Assembly: GCA_018292915.2 (NCBI GenBank)
Contig: JACVVK020000463.1
Coordinates: 194,501-258,500, forward strand
DNA: 64,000 nt
Source: Batillaria attramentaria
Taxonomy: Eukaryota > Mollusca > Gastropoda > Batillariidae
Reading direction: 5' to 3'
The translations under genes were made by a program, and so were the position numbers. Positions within the stretch are counted from its first letter, which is position 1; the number at the start of each line of letters is the position of its first letter. The notes beneath the pieces were generated by a model. It did no database searches. It saw nothing but the letters and a program-made list of their open reading frames with translations, and had not been told where the DNA came from. Shown piece by piece: positions 14,523-26,461 of the stretch.

Positions 14523-14765
14523 TTAATAATAATAATAATGAGTATTGTATAGGCGCTTTATCCAATTTCCTGAATCGGCTCAAAGCGCCGCGAACTGAAC
14601 CCAACACGCACGCTCACGTGAATAACACGCATTCTCTCACACACTGGACATAAACACATTACAATCACGTGGTGCGAAGGGTCAGCTCAGCTATTTAAAT
14701 TTCGGAATTTAAAATTTCATTTATTTTTTCAAATTTAGTGGGCTGAACATTTCCAAAGCAGAAAT
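14523..14765 (-). mobile_element. SINE-C, 5'-truncated, upstream of ependymin-related gene 2
   Basis: Same 3' part as the copy at 13735. It lies 160 bp upstream of the ATG of ependymin-related gene 2, so it may overlap that gene's promoter. Confidence 0.85.
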
Positions 14766-14784
14766 ATGTGGTGTGTCTGTAAAA

Positions 14785-14914
14785 GGGTGGGTGTTTGGGG
14801 GTTTAACGTCCTTTTCCACCACATAGGGTGATATCAAAGACGGGGCAACGATGAAAAAGCCAGCACAAATATTTGGCCCTAGCGGGGATCGAACTCACGA
14901 CCCGAGCATTAGAA
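14785..14914 (-). mobile_element. SINE-A, 5'-truncated with 12-bp target-site duplication
   Basis: GTGTCTGTAAAA is repeated exactly at 14773-14784 and 14915-14926 around the copy. Loss of the tRNA-like 5' end with an intact duplication is the signature of target-primed reverse transcription by a LINE machinery. Confidence 0.9.
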
Positions 14915-14926
14915 GTGTCTGTAAAA

Positions 14927-14943
14927 CTGGCCACATAAAGCTA

Positions 14944-14974
<31 letters not shown>

Positions 14975-15850
14975 TATGCAGTTTTACCAGTGAGGTGCCC
15001 CCGATTACGGAAAATACAGCACACAAGTCTGTTGATTTCGACAAAAACAAAAACTGCGAGTTTTTACAGTGTAGGTCTCACACCCACCAAAAATCCTACT
15101 GGGAGTTGCAAAATTGGTTTATTGCGCCTAGGAGATGATAAGTTGCAATATTTGCTGTATATGCGCTTAGTATTTATCTTTGTTTTACCTAGTTGTAATT
15201 GTCATTTGTTTTCTACGTTGTTTTTTTGTAACCGGGAGTTCGAGAAATTAGCATGAAGGTGCAGCGTCTCCTGCATGTCCTAGGTTTATATAGCCCCGTA
15301 GACCAGTTTGCACCCTTTGTCCAACGTTACATTTTTGTTTTTTTCATGTAGTGCAGGCACACTCAGCCGCGAATTAGTCTTTGTGGCTTGCGCGGCTTTA
15401 AGCCCTAAAAACTCACTCACTCACTTTACTGGGAGTTGCAAGGCATATATAGGACCATCTCCCATGACACTTCACATTTACTTTCCCCCAGTACTGAGGA
15501 GTTTTCGTGGGTGTGGAAACTAAACTGCCCGCTACACCTCATAATTCTATTTTGCATACAACAGCCGCACGGACCCAGAGACACTACAAGACACGAAGAG
15601 CAGCATATGAGAATGATTATTAATTTTGTTATGTATTATTTCTTCTGATCTGGTAACCGTACTGTCTGTTTGTCAAAATGCGCCCCAAAACATTCTTTCG
15701 CAAAACGTCCAATGATATTATTTTGCTCACATCTTTGCCAAACTGAAACTTCGTCATGGAAATCTGTGAGAGAAATCTACACTCTAAACTTTGTCTTTTT
15801 TGTGTCACAAAGTTCAGATTGACCAGTATTATGTCGACAAATCAGAATAT

Positions 15851-15851
<1 letters not shown>
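14927..15851. other. Intergenic, no gene seen
   Basis: Contains (AAT)n at 14946-14973 and a dispersed repeat tail at 15350-15427 (TTAAGCCCTAAAAACTCACT). No exon is recognised. Confidence 0.5.
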
Positions 15852-15926
<75 letters not shown>

Positions 15927-15937
15927 GCGCGCGCGCA
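15852..15937. repeat. (CA)n(CG)n microsatellite
   Basis: CA dinucleotides pass into alternating GC at 15913-15936. It marks the left edge of the duplicated FREP 3' unit. The same junction, microsatellite then a GCTGAC-like motif, is found at 20490-20505 and 47192-47235. Confidence 0.95.
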
Positions 15938-15983
15938 TGCTGACCAAAAAAACCCCCAAAATCCTTAAGAGAGAGTGCGTCAT

Positions 15984-15989
15984 TTTATT
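15984..15989 (-). terminator. Poly(A) signal AATAAA of the distal FREP terminal exon
   Basis: About 127 bases downstream of the stop codon on the minus strand, in a block of about 170 bp conserved with the 3' flanks of the other two FREP terminal exons. Confidence 0.75.
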
Positions 15990-16115
15990 TCAGAATATTG
16001 CAGTTTTCTCTGTTTGACAACAGTGAAAACCCAGTTACTGGATCTTTGCTCTGTGTACACGAAACACGAACTGCCCTCGGTACGACCATCAGAAAGACAT
16101 GTAACAGATCATCAT

Positions 16116-16372
16116 TCATTGCTTGGGTCGGATTTTCATCTCCACGCGTTTCAGGGATCGAGCGTCCAATTTCCACTCATACCAATTGATGCCGTCCCAA
16201 CCAGTGGCGCCGTCCGCTTTGTACAGACCATTGAGGTTGGACCAGGTACAGCCATTGTACCACCACGCGCCGTGCGTAACCTCGGCACAGTGAACGTCCC
16301 GCATGTCGTTGTCCCGGTCCTTCGTGGAGAACTGCATGTTGTTCAGGTCTAGGCCGTTGTTCATAGCGTCAC
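16116..16372 (-). CDS. FREP: Distal (third) fibrinogen C-terminal exon of the FREP locus
   Basis: Complete last exon of a fibrinogen-related domain: acceptor CAG then GTGAC (phase 1 entry), 84 codons, stop at 16116-16118. It reads MNNGLDLNNMQFSTKDRDND, then CAEVTHGAWWYNGC and SNLNGLY, ending VEMKIRPKQ. DRDND is the canonical calcium-site signature. The CxxxxxGAWWYNxC stretch is the family disulfide loop. Length equals the near exon at 21197-21453. Intron sequence upstream (16434-16765) matches the intron upstream of the near exon but stops where exon 7 should begin, so no other exons belong to this copy. It is either an alternative terminal exon of FREP-A or a relic of a third gene. The intact frame, acceptor and poly(A) signal argue against an old relic. 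Confidence 0.8.
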
Positions 16373-16999
16373 CTGATGAACCCAAGTAAAGAGGTATTGA
16401 CACGTACAGGATGTGGTCTTGCGGAAGAGGATCTCTCTCTCTCTCTCTCGTAAGTACACTGAATGACCGTGAGTCATAAGCGGAATTATTTCAAAACACT
16501 CAAAAGTAAACAAACACAACCATAAAACATTTCACATTTCGTCGTTGTTTACCATTCAGTTTTCCTTGTCATAAATCGTTCCATGTGTACACAAGTAAAA
16601 CAATATGGGAGGTTTGAATACGTCTAGTTTTGTTTTTAGTATGTGTGTTTTTCTTTGTTTTTCAAAATTAAAAAGGATGGTGACTTTTCATCTGCTGTAC
16701 AACCACAATGCACAGCTGTATGGCCAGAGAAACCTTGGCATCCCTGTACTGGTTCAGACAACTCTGAAAGTAAGGGATACCTCCTCTCTGCCATTTTGAT
16801 TCTGTCTATGAACAGATATTACAACAAACCGTGTACAGCTAGCGGCAGGCTAGCATACAACTAGCTACGGCAGTTATTCATGTGGCCACGCAAGCTTTAA
16901 CCAGCAGCGCAGCTGGCTACTCGCTAGCTAGCCGCTAGCTATCGCCGCTTTTGGTGTGGCCACCCACCGCTCACTGCTCAACAGCTCGCTTACCGCTAA

Positions 17000-17400
17000 G
17001 GCCTCGGTCACAACCGGCCGCACGATTTTTTTATGCTTGCGATCTCCACGAAATGTCTGCGGCCTGCGGCTTCTACGATCTGAAAAAAAAATTAAGGTTG
17101 CAAATCGTGCGTACGATATACGTGCGATGGCGTACGTTCCCCGCAAGTCTCGCACGGGTAACGTCTTGCGATTTCAGTTGGTCAAAAATCGTACGACGGC
17201 CGTACGGATCGTACGTTGTCCTCGCAGTTATCGTACGGAGGTCGTACGCCTTCGTACGACGTTCGTGCGATGTTGACGATGTTTGCACGGGCTATACGGG
17301 TGTCGTGCGTGCGCCGTACGGCTATCGTAAGTGCTCTGTACGCGTGGTGTGCGTCGGTCGTTCGACGGCCATGGCCGACGCGCGTTTTTCATGCATATAG
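17000..17400. repeat. CGTACG-dense sequence block
   Basis: At least nine CGTACG palindromes occur between about 17109 and 17325, in a GC-rich, CpG-rich stretch. Related CGTGCG/CGCACG-rich sequence continues at 17585-17730. No coherent gene is seen. It could be a degenerate mobile element. Confidence 0.6.
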
Positions 17401-17845
17401 GGACCAGCCTACATATATACATGTAGTTTGTTTATGGAAAGAAGACATCAGAGGATTTGGATATTATTAACAGAGAGTTTGACAAATCTATGGACACGTA
17501 CACAACTTGACAGACACTGACACAGCACTGCAACACTTCTACATTGCACACCAACATCCCCCGGGCCCGCACCTGGTCTTGCGTCAGCCTTGCGGAGCAC
17601 TCACGGAGCACGTGCGTGCATCGTGGGAACATCGTACTACCGACTTGCGGTCTGTGATCACGTGCGGCCATCGTGCGATCCTCGTGGGAAGCACGCAAGA
17701 CAACCGTGCGTCACTCGTGCGTCTGTCGTCATTGTAATCGGACATTTGTCCTGAATCTCCCCAAAACAATCGGACATTTTGGAAATTAATAGGTCTATGT
17801 CCGATGTCCGACTCGGATGTGAATCCCTGCAGTGTGACACCGATA

Positions 17846-18020
17846 CTCTGCTACACCCCACTTGCTACACCACTACACCGGCACCACTTACTACACTGCT
17901 ACACCCCACTTGCTACACCACTACACCCCACTTGCTACACCGATACTCTGTTAACCCACTTGCTACACAATAAATGAATAATCTGCTACACAGCACTGAC
18001 TTGCTACCCCAGTACGCTGC
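17846..18020. repeat. Minisatellite of CTTGCTACACC units
   Basis: Units such as TGCTACACCCCACTTGCTAC and CACCACTACACC repeat. The same family is present in inverted orientation at 18690-19080. Confidence 0.9.
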
Positions 18021-18689
18021 TACATTCCCTAAATACACTGCTACCATGTGACTTTGCCATACATCACTTACAACAATTTTGAAACTCTCTCTGTGTGTGT
18101 GTGGAGAGAGAGAGAGAGTATCATGTCTAGACATTCCGTCAATCCGCAAAGCAAGCGAAGAAATAAAAAAATGAGCGAATTTTATGTAACAAACGCCCCC
18201 CCCCCCCCCCCTCAACAAAAACACAAATATTTCACATGACATGCAATTGAAAGTACATGTACTTTCTGGGTAACCTAAAAATGAAATACTGATATTGACA
18301 CTTCAAAACTGACATACTGGAGGGTTTTTTTTTTACCCACATTATACAACAGAAACCATGGAATAACAAAACAGGAATCAAATGTCATTTTTGTTGTACA
18401 GTCAAACGGTCATCCTAGGGACTGAGTCAAACTGGCCGTCTTAGACAGGTGACCGGCTTTTACAGGGTGCAATGTTCCGGCAGAAAACGTGCCTAACCTT
18501 TCAAACTGACATCCTACATGTGATCAGACAGGTCTAGCAAGTATACATGACACATGTTCCTGCTTTTAAATAGCGCAGAATTGCCGTGATTCTGTTACTA
18601 GGAATCAGTGTGTTTGACTTGTACCTATTAACACATTCTTGTAAGTGTTGTATGGCAAAACCACACAATAACAATGTCTTTACTACAAT

Positions 18690-19080
18690 ACTAGGGTGTA
18701 GCAGAGTAGTGGTGTAGCAAGTGGGGTGTAGCAGTGGGGTAAGTGGGGTGTAGTGGTGTAGTAAGTGGGGTGTAGTGGTGTAGCAAGTGGGGTGTAGCAG
18801 TGTAGTAATTGGATTGTGGTGCTGTAGTAAGTGGGGTGTAGTGGTGTTGCGAGTGGGGTGTTGCAGTGTAGCAAGTGGGGTGTAGTGGTGTAGCAAGTGG
18901 GGTGTAGTAAGTGGGGTGTAGCAGTGTAGCAAGTGGGGTGTAGCAGTGTAGTAAGTGGGGTGTAGCAGTGTAGTAAGTGGGGTGTAGCAGTGTAGCAACT
19001 GGGGTGTATCAGTGTAGTAAGTGGGGTGTAGTGGTGGAGCAAGTGGGGTGCAGTGGTGTAGTAAGTGGGGTGTAGCAACA
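18690..19080. repeat. Minisatellite, ~22-bp unit, inverted relative to 17.9 kb array
   Basis: About 17 copies of a unit like AAGTGGGGTGTAGCAGTGTA, with R/Y variation. It is the reverse complement of the array at 17846-18020. The two arrays flank a 670-bp spacer. Confidence 0.92.
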
Positions 19081-20459
19081 CATTTTTATATATGCCCCCA
19101 CCCCCACCCCACCCCTGATGATGCAACAGTCAAGGGATTGATTGACTGCACACATAACGTGACCTTGCAAGGATGTTGTGGTTGTTGTTGAATCTAAAAT
19201 ACCAACATAATTTTTTGTATGTTAATTAGGTTCAATTTAACCCCTTGTGTACTGATCTTGTCAATTCCCATATACAGTGCAGAATTTATGCAACAATTCA
19301 AATGTCTATTAAGATTTGATTCTGTCCTTCCATTGTGCAAGAGCTTACAGTACACATAAACAAAAACAAAACATGATTCATGACTTTTGGTCACGGTTAA
19401 TAAAGGGTTAATTTGAACAAACTCTGCTTTCTTTACTACTAATCATATAATTTAGTGCAGCATAATTTGTGATTTGTTGTTTATTGCGTTTTCACTTTGA
19501 ATACCGGTTAAAGCCCTTTTTAAAAAAAAAATGTACAGAAATTTGCTCTTTAAAAGTGCTGCATCAGCAAAAAATGGCTATTTCTGCGCAAACACTTATC
19601 TTTTTTGAACACATATTACAACTGAAATGCATGTGCAAAATATCTGTTCAGTTTTTGACTCAGGGAATAATAAAAAAAAATCTTTCTCATTGCTCATTTA
19701 CCATCCGAGCTAAATCACATTTTTGCCAATTTTCCGTTAACTTTAGACCCAAATACCAAGTTAATCCTACCATAAATACACTGTAACAAAGTTGATTTTG
19801 AATCCATATACAAAACTCTACTTAAAACACCAAAAAATTGTTTGCTTAAACGTAGGGCTATGGAATGCAAAACTAAGCTGTTTAGATGCGTTCGTCCTGC
19901 CGCCCATATATATATAGTAAGATTGCTGCCTGTGCTATTGGAACAGTTTTATCAGGCAAGTAACTCAGTAGAAGTTATTGACAGATAGCCGGCAACACCC
20001 GACATACCATGGCGCGCTATCCCTCCCTTAGCGCGACACCCCCCGGAGGCTGGCGCACAAAGCCGCCCATAGGCGCACACACCCACCGTCATTTCGCCAC
20101 ACAACGGTTACTGTTGACGGAGTAACCGAAACGAGGGAGGCTAACGCGCTGTGCCGAACGAGAGCAGACTTATTTGTCGTCATTTCATGCACTGGTTGGC
20201 GATTGTCGTCCTTGCCGGGGACCGACAAAGAAACTAGTAGTGATTAGGGTAGCGCAAAGTACCGCCGGTACTCTATCAGTTGAGTAAGGTGGTCTTTTTT
20301 TTTTTTTTTTTAAACTTTCTTTACAAAAAAATGTTTGGCCGTTATAGCCATGGTGATCTGACACGGGGTAACATGAACATCTGAATACCTACACGCAAAG
20401 TCATAATAATAACAACAACACCAACGTCACGAGACGCAAGTTTCGCAAACAGACACACA
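19081..20459. other. No gene seen
   Basis: AT-rich sequence with scattered short ORFs and no recognisable motif. GC-rich around 20000-20250. It lies between the proximal and distal FREP terminal exons, so it would be intronic if both are used by one gene. Confidence 0.5.
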
Positions 20460-20523
20460 CGCCCCCCCCCCCACCCCCCCCACACACACACACACACGCT
20501 GACGAAAAAAGATTTGTAAGGGA

Positions 20524-21037
20524 ACCGGCCCCCGTAGTGTAGTGGTTAGCACTTCGGATCATGGACCGGGAGACCCGGGTTCGAATCCCAGCCGAGGCAA
20601 GCGGGATTTTTCCTACCTAGGTCGGCTCCTACCCAGAGCGGGTGAGCTATGGGCCCAATGGAGAGGCTGTTGCCACACAGCCGAGCTTCACCCACTTCAC
20701 GGGTGCGACTTTGGGGGTGCTTCCCTTAGTATGACACGTTTTATGATGTGGATGATTACACGGCCGGCACCGCAGGTGCCGTAGTTCCCGGGCCTGGCTA
20801 ATGCCGGGATATTCATGACAGGAAGCGTGGAATGCGGCCCTGTCCCGCAGTCCCAAACCACACGGACCTCCATAGCATCATCTTACTATCATCCTCATCT
20901 CCATCCTCATGCATAATATAAAAAAAATTGTCCCAGCTTCCAAGTCCTCCGTGGGTTCCACCCATGACCTGGGAGGAACACCACTGGAGCTGGCAAAGAG
21001 TTGGGGCAGCAAAAAAAAAAAACAACACAAAAAAACA
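20524..21037 (+). mobile_element. SINE-B, full length, 14-bp target-site duplication
   Basis: tRNA-derived head (AGTGTAGTGGTTAGCACTTC, then GGGTTCGAATCCCAG) and a ~450-bp body ending in poly-A. AGATTTGTAAGGGA is duplicated exactly at 20510-20523 and 21038-21051. It is inserted just downstream of the FREP-A proximal poly(A) signal, splitting the conserved 3' flank. Confidence 0.93.
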
Positions 21038-21062
21038 AGATTTGTAAGGGAGAGTGTGTCAA

Positions 21063-21068
21063 TTTATT
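21063..21068 (-). terminator. Poly(A) signal AATAAA, FREP-A proximal
   Basis: Located 129 bases past the FREP-A proximal stop codon, in the context TGAAATAAATTGACAC. The equivalent sites at 15984-15989 and 47269-47274 are conserved. Confidence 0.8.
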
Positions 21069-21196
21069 TCAGAACACTGCATTTTTTTTCCTGTTTGTCA
21101 ACAGTGATAAAACAATTACTTGATGTTTGGTCTGTGTACACAAACACAAACTGTCCGCGGTACGACCATCAGAAAGTATATGTAACAGATCATCAT

Positions 21197-24100
21197 TCAT
21201 TCCTGGGGTCGGATCTTCATCTCCACGTGTTTCAGGGACCGACCGTCGTGCTTCCAGTGATACCACGCAATGCCGTCCACACCAATGCCGTCGACATTGA
21301 TGTACCGACCGTTGGGGTTGACCCAGGAACAGGCTTGGAACCACCACGCGCCGTGAAAACTCCGGGCACAGCTTCCACTCCACTTGTCATGATCCTGGTC
21401 TGGCGTGGAGAACTGCATGTTGTTCTGATTCTTGTGCTGGATCATAGAGTCACCTGTGAACAGAAGTAATGACAGTTATTGACACGTAGATGATTATGAA
21501 CATCTCTCTCTCTCTCTCTTAGGCCGTGGGCCGCCCTCGGTTTTCGTGTCATAAAATATTTTTGCAATGCAGATGACATTTTCTGGTTTTTATCATCAAT
21601 AATACACCATAACAAAATAGAAACAGGGAGATCTCAGCTGAAATTTTGCGCACTGGTTTTTAATCGCGGATGAAAGATAATTAGAACGAGCTTGTAAGGG
21701 AGGTAATCGGTTTTTACCGATGAGGCGCCCATTCATTCCCTTGAATGAATGAATGACTTTTTCGACCAATCAGAAAATCTCGAGTTTACCTAGTCATGGT
21801 CTCCTCTCTCCTGAAATCGAGATGTGTCTTCCCCGAACACTCATGGGTTAGCCCGAACTAGAGTTTACTATGCTCGAGACTACGCTTGGAAAAAAACATG
21901 GCTGCCAAAACTTGTGCGATTCCCTTGGGCGACCAAAAGTAGCGAAACAGTTGTTTCTTTCAGCGAGAAAACGATGCAAAGAGTCTCGGAATGTCGCAAA
22001 AGGTGGTCTTCGTTCGTCTGCACTCAAGGAGACGTCGCTCGTCATTCTTTGGATGCCTTTAGTGACCTCAACGTTGACGAGGCAGGGTTTCACAAGAAAT
22101 GCTACAATCGATTACAGGCAGTTCAAGGTAAGTTTCTGCAAATTTTATACGTGGTGCTTCGGATTAGGTTAAGGTATGATTCATTAAATTGATTGAGAAG
22201 TTCGTGAAAAGAGTATGTAATCACAATGATAATATGAGCATTTTTCAGTGATCTTGATAATCACGTTGCCGGACCTCATAATATAGACAGGTCTAAACTT
22301 CTTCGTAGTCACGGTCAACTTCAACGTAGCACGATGAATAGCGTATAATTCATTTTTATAAATTTGAGAGTTCCACTACATCCTAGATCAGTACTAATTG
22401 AGTTGTTTGGGGAGGGGATCGGGGAGTATTTCAACTGTTCCAAGCATCCTGCCTAAGGTCACTATATGCCTGTTGCTGGTACAATATTTTTCAGATGAGG
22501 CCAACAAGAGGCAACTTTACCATGGAAGCATGTATCTGAGGGAGCAGATCATGTCAGTGACATCACCAGCAGTATGGCCTGCTGACAGCAAGGATCTCAC
22601 AACGGAGCATGCTATGGAGATGGTTCTTGTGGACTTGTTCAATTTACTGGTGTGGATGTGTGGTACTTCTAATGAAGTTTGGCTGGACAAATTTGCTGAT
22701 GTCAGTGGGACTGTAAAGAGAAAGATTCTCGCCACTGCACAAGACATCTTACATTTAGCTAACAGTGCAGATGAAGGTGAGAGCCAGGTGTGTGATGGTG
22801 CTTCAGATTGTGACAGTGACACATCTGAGTACAACAGTGATATCTGAGGTACAGTAACAGAAATTACCGGTAAAGCCACAGCATTGGGGGCTAAGGCAAC
22901 GCCAGTGTAAATTCTGACAGTGAAATCTGAGGTATTAACAATTAAAATCACAGTATCTGAGAGTGTGACAACACCAGTTTAAGTTCTCACAAACCAGTCA
23001 GATGATGAGACAGAGCATTCAGGTGCTACACCAAGAGACCGTGAAAACAGACCATGCAGTTTTCTGGCTTCTTTTGAAAGTAATTATGAGCATTACTGTT
23101 TTGTTATGCTGTTCAACTTTATCTTTTTAAATACTAATGGCACTGTACTCAGGAGTTGTTTTTTTCCCAGCTTTATTGCACACTGCTGCGTCTCAATCTC
23201 CTCATTGCCAATATATATGATGTTTGTTGCCCATCTTTACTGTAAACTTTGTCGAGTGGTGTCATTTTTTACATCTCAGAGTTGGTAAGACTAGAGAAAT
23301 GGTCATTGATTTCAGCAAAAAAGCCAAGTCTGCTGATCCTGTAGATATTAAGGGGGAGGTAGTTAAGAGGGTTGACCTATATAAATTTATACTTGGGGGT
23401 GATTATTGACAGCAGACTGAACTGGAATGCTAACACTGATCATGTGATAAAGAAATCTCAATCCACACTGTACTCCTTGAGGAAATTACGCTCTTTTGAA
23501 TTTGATGCTAGTGAGAGAACTATGAACACGTTTTACACATGTATGTCCATTGTAGGCAGTATCCTCTTCTTGGGCTGTGTCTGTTGGGGTAGTCAGATCT
23601 CAAAACAGGACAGGGGTAGAGTGGACAAAGTTGTAAAGAAAGCTGAGTCAGTGGTGGGGAAACCCCAGGGGAGGCTTGAAGTGATAATTTATTACAAGAG
23701 ACTTGAGAAGAAAAAAAAACATCTCTGTCATGTCCACTGTCTGACACCTCCTGTTTAGCCTCATCGAGGTCCAGAGAAGAACATTCAATGGGAGAATAAT
23801 TACTCCTGCAAGCCAAACTGAAACGCATAGGAGATCTTTCTTGCCTGAAGCTGCTAAATTAGAACATAGCTGACATGCCTGAAGCTGCTAAATTAGAACA
23901 TAGCTCTGCTGACATGATTAGAACTTAGCTTTGATCAGATAACTGTAGGTCGTAGTCTGTTTTCCGAGCGTGCCGTCCACTACCTGTTGCTGCTGTACAG
24001 TGTGCTGCCAAAGTGAAATAACCCCTGTTATGGTTGTGTTCTCAAAGTATTCTAACAGTTTTAGTTCTTTTTATATATTATGTTTGAAATTATGAGGCAT

Positions 24101-24675
24101 GATGATTGGTGCATTGGAATGTATTTCACCAGGTGATGTATGGCGTGGAGGTGTGGAGTGTACGACTATGGCTGAGTGTGTGTGCGCATGTGATGTGTGG
24201 ATGAGCAGATGAGTGTATAAAGCATGGCTGATTTTATGTGGAGATTTGTTTTTGTGATGGACTGAAGTATATTATGTTTTGAATTATAGTTTTCTTCTTA
24301 ATCATGAAATTCATAACAGTATTACTGCCAGGAGTGTACTTTGATGGGTGTATGAGTGAAGAGTGCGTGGATGCATGGTGTAAATTACATAGGCGTACAC
24401 CTATAGATCAGTGCCTATGATGAACTGTAGTAGTATCCCCTGAATTGTAGAATTGTTTTTAATAATGTAATTATAATAGTTTCACTATGTAGTATATAAT
24501 AATAATAATAATAATAATACTATTTATAGGGCGCCTATCCCCGTTGAACGAGCTCTAGGCGCCTTACAATCTAAAACCTAAAAACAGCACAAAAAAACCC
24601 ATTCAATCAACTCAATGTACACTGCGTAAGAACAACTAATATATATATAAAAAAATTTTTAAAAAAAAATAGAAG

Positions 24676-24716
<41 letters not shown>

Positions 24717-25839
24717 CTAAAAAAAAAAAAAAAAAGAAGAAGAAGAAAAAAGGCAGAGACCAAGATATAAAAAACCCCAAGAACAAGTACCAGTGATAAA
24801 ACCCCAAACAAAAGAACAGATTAAAATGAGACAGATAAAACCTAAAAGACAGAAGTGGTAAGGAGCTAAATGAAAGACTGAAAGTATATGTATTATGTGT
24901 GCAGGTTATTTCACTTTGTGGTGTGTGGCGTGGAGGTATGCATGAGCAGAGTGTATGACTATGGCTAAGTGTGTGGGTGCATATACATATATGTGATGGG
25001 TGGACGTGCGTGTGGGTGCATGGCTGATTTCTACATGGACATTTTGTTCTTGTGTCATAATAGTTGTACTGTGTATGATGTGATCAAGAGCTGTACACCA
25101 GAAATTTCCCTGAGGGGATTAATAAAGTTGTTCTTATCTTCTCATTATCTCTCTTATATTTTTCCTACCTGCAAGTAACCACAACTGCCAAATTTGTTTA
25201 CTAATCATGTATAGTTTATATTGTCATAGGCAAAAGGGACAAGACAGATTGTTTTGAATAGAATAGTGCATCATTTGCAGCCACAAAACATCACAGTATT
25301 GATACTTCTTATGAAGGGTCATCACAGACTTGTCCCTCATTTTCTGAAGTAGTGCGCATACTTACGTTTGAGATCTCTTCAGATTTGATATCAGCATGAA
25401 ATTTACATTTAAGAACACTTAAAATTTTGTCATCTGCATAACTTTGAAAAAACAACAACTCAAAAACTAGGCCTTTTATAGGCTTCTGGCCCACGGCCTC
25501 TCTCTCTCTCTCTCTCTCTCTCGTAAGTACACTGAATGACCGTGAGTCATAAGCGGAAGTATTTCAAAACACACAAAATCAAACAACCAACCATAAAAGA
25601 TCTCACATTTTACGTTGTTTACTACTCACTTTTCATGAAACGTTTCATGTGCCCGCAAGTAAAACAAAACAGGTGGTTTCAATTCGTCGACTTTTAATGT
25701 TGTTTGTTTTGTTGTCTGGGTTTGTTTGTTTTAATTTAGGTTTGTTTTAAAAGACAAAACCTTGGTTTTCAGTTACTTTTCATCTCCTGTACAACCACAA
25801 TGCACAGCTATATGGCAAGTGAACCTTGGCATCCCTGCG

Positions 25840-25916
<77 letters not shown>

Positions 25917-26241
25917 GCAGTACTAGTGTTACTATAGCCACTGATGTGCAGACGGTAGAAGTCGTCAGGTCCACTGATACTGAAGTCCCTGTACTCAGCG
26001 TACGCCTTACTGCCGTCCCAATCCTCCAGGTCCACACGGAGACTGTAGTTCTGGGAGGACGTCATGCGGTGGATTTTGTCCAAACCTAATCAGAGAGAGG
26101 GGGTTGCAAGAAACTAAAATATTCTTAGCAAAATTGCTTCGATTTTCTATAACTGTTGGCCTTACGAATACAGTTTCCGGGAAACAAAAGTGTTGATTAT
26201 TTTAGGAACAACAACAACAACTATTATACAAACAGACATAT

Positions 26242-26288
<47 letters not shown>

Positions 26289-26391
26289 ACTGACTGACTG
26301 ACTGACTGACGGTAACATTATTTTGAAACGATCAGATAACAGACGCACAGGTCTTTCTTGCTATCTTTCCTTTTAGACAAACACAAAACGC

Positions 26392-26461
<70 letters not shown>

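Larger units (their letters stand above)
21521..25499. mobile_element. TIR DNA transposon, ~4 kb, possibly Academ-like
   Basis: Perfect 12-bp inverted termini AGGCCGTGGGCC (21521-21532 and 25488-25499) sit inside a (CT)n tract of FREP-A intron 7. The tract is uninterrupted in the distal unit (16434-16450) and in FREP-B (47699-47727), so both serve as empty sites. The subterminal sequence GCAGATGACA is also shared between ends. The target duplication cannot be resolved within CT repeats. The interior carries a two-exon ORF and LINE remnants. Confidence 0.85.

Noticed and set aside
18534..19126. 147- and 154-codon ORFs rich in LLHPTCYTTT
   Set aside because: Minisatellite translation.
20527..20600. 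Second candidate tRNA gene
   Set aside because: Head of SINE-B with a 14-bp target-site duplication around the whole element.
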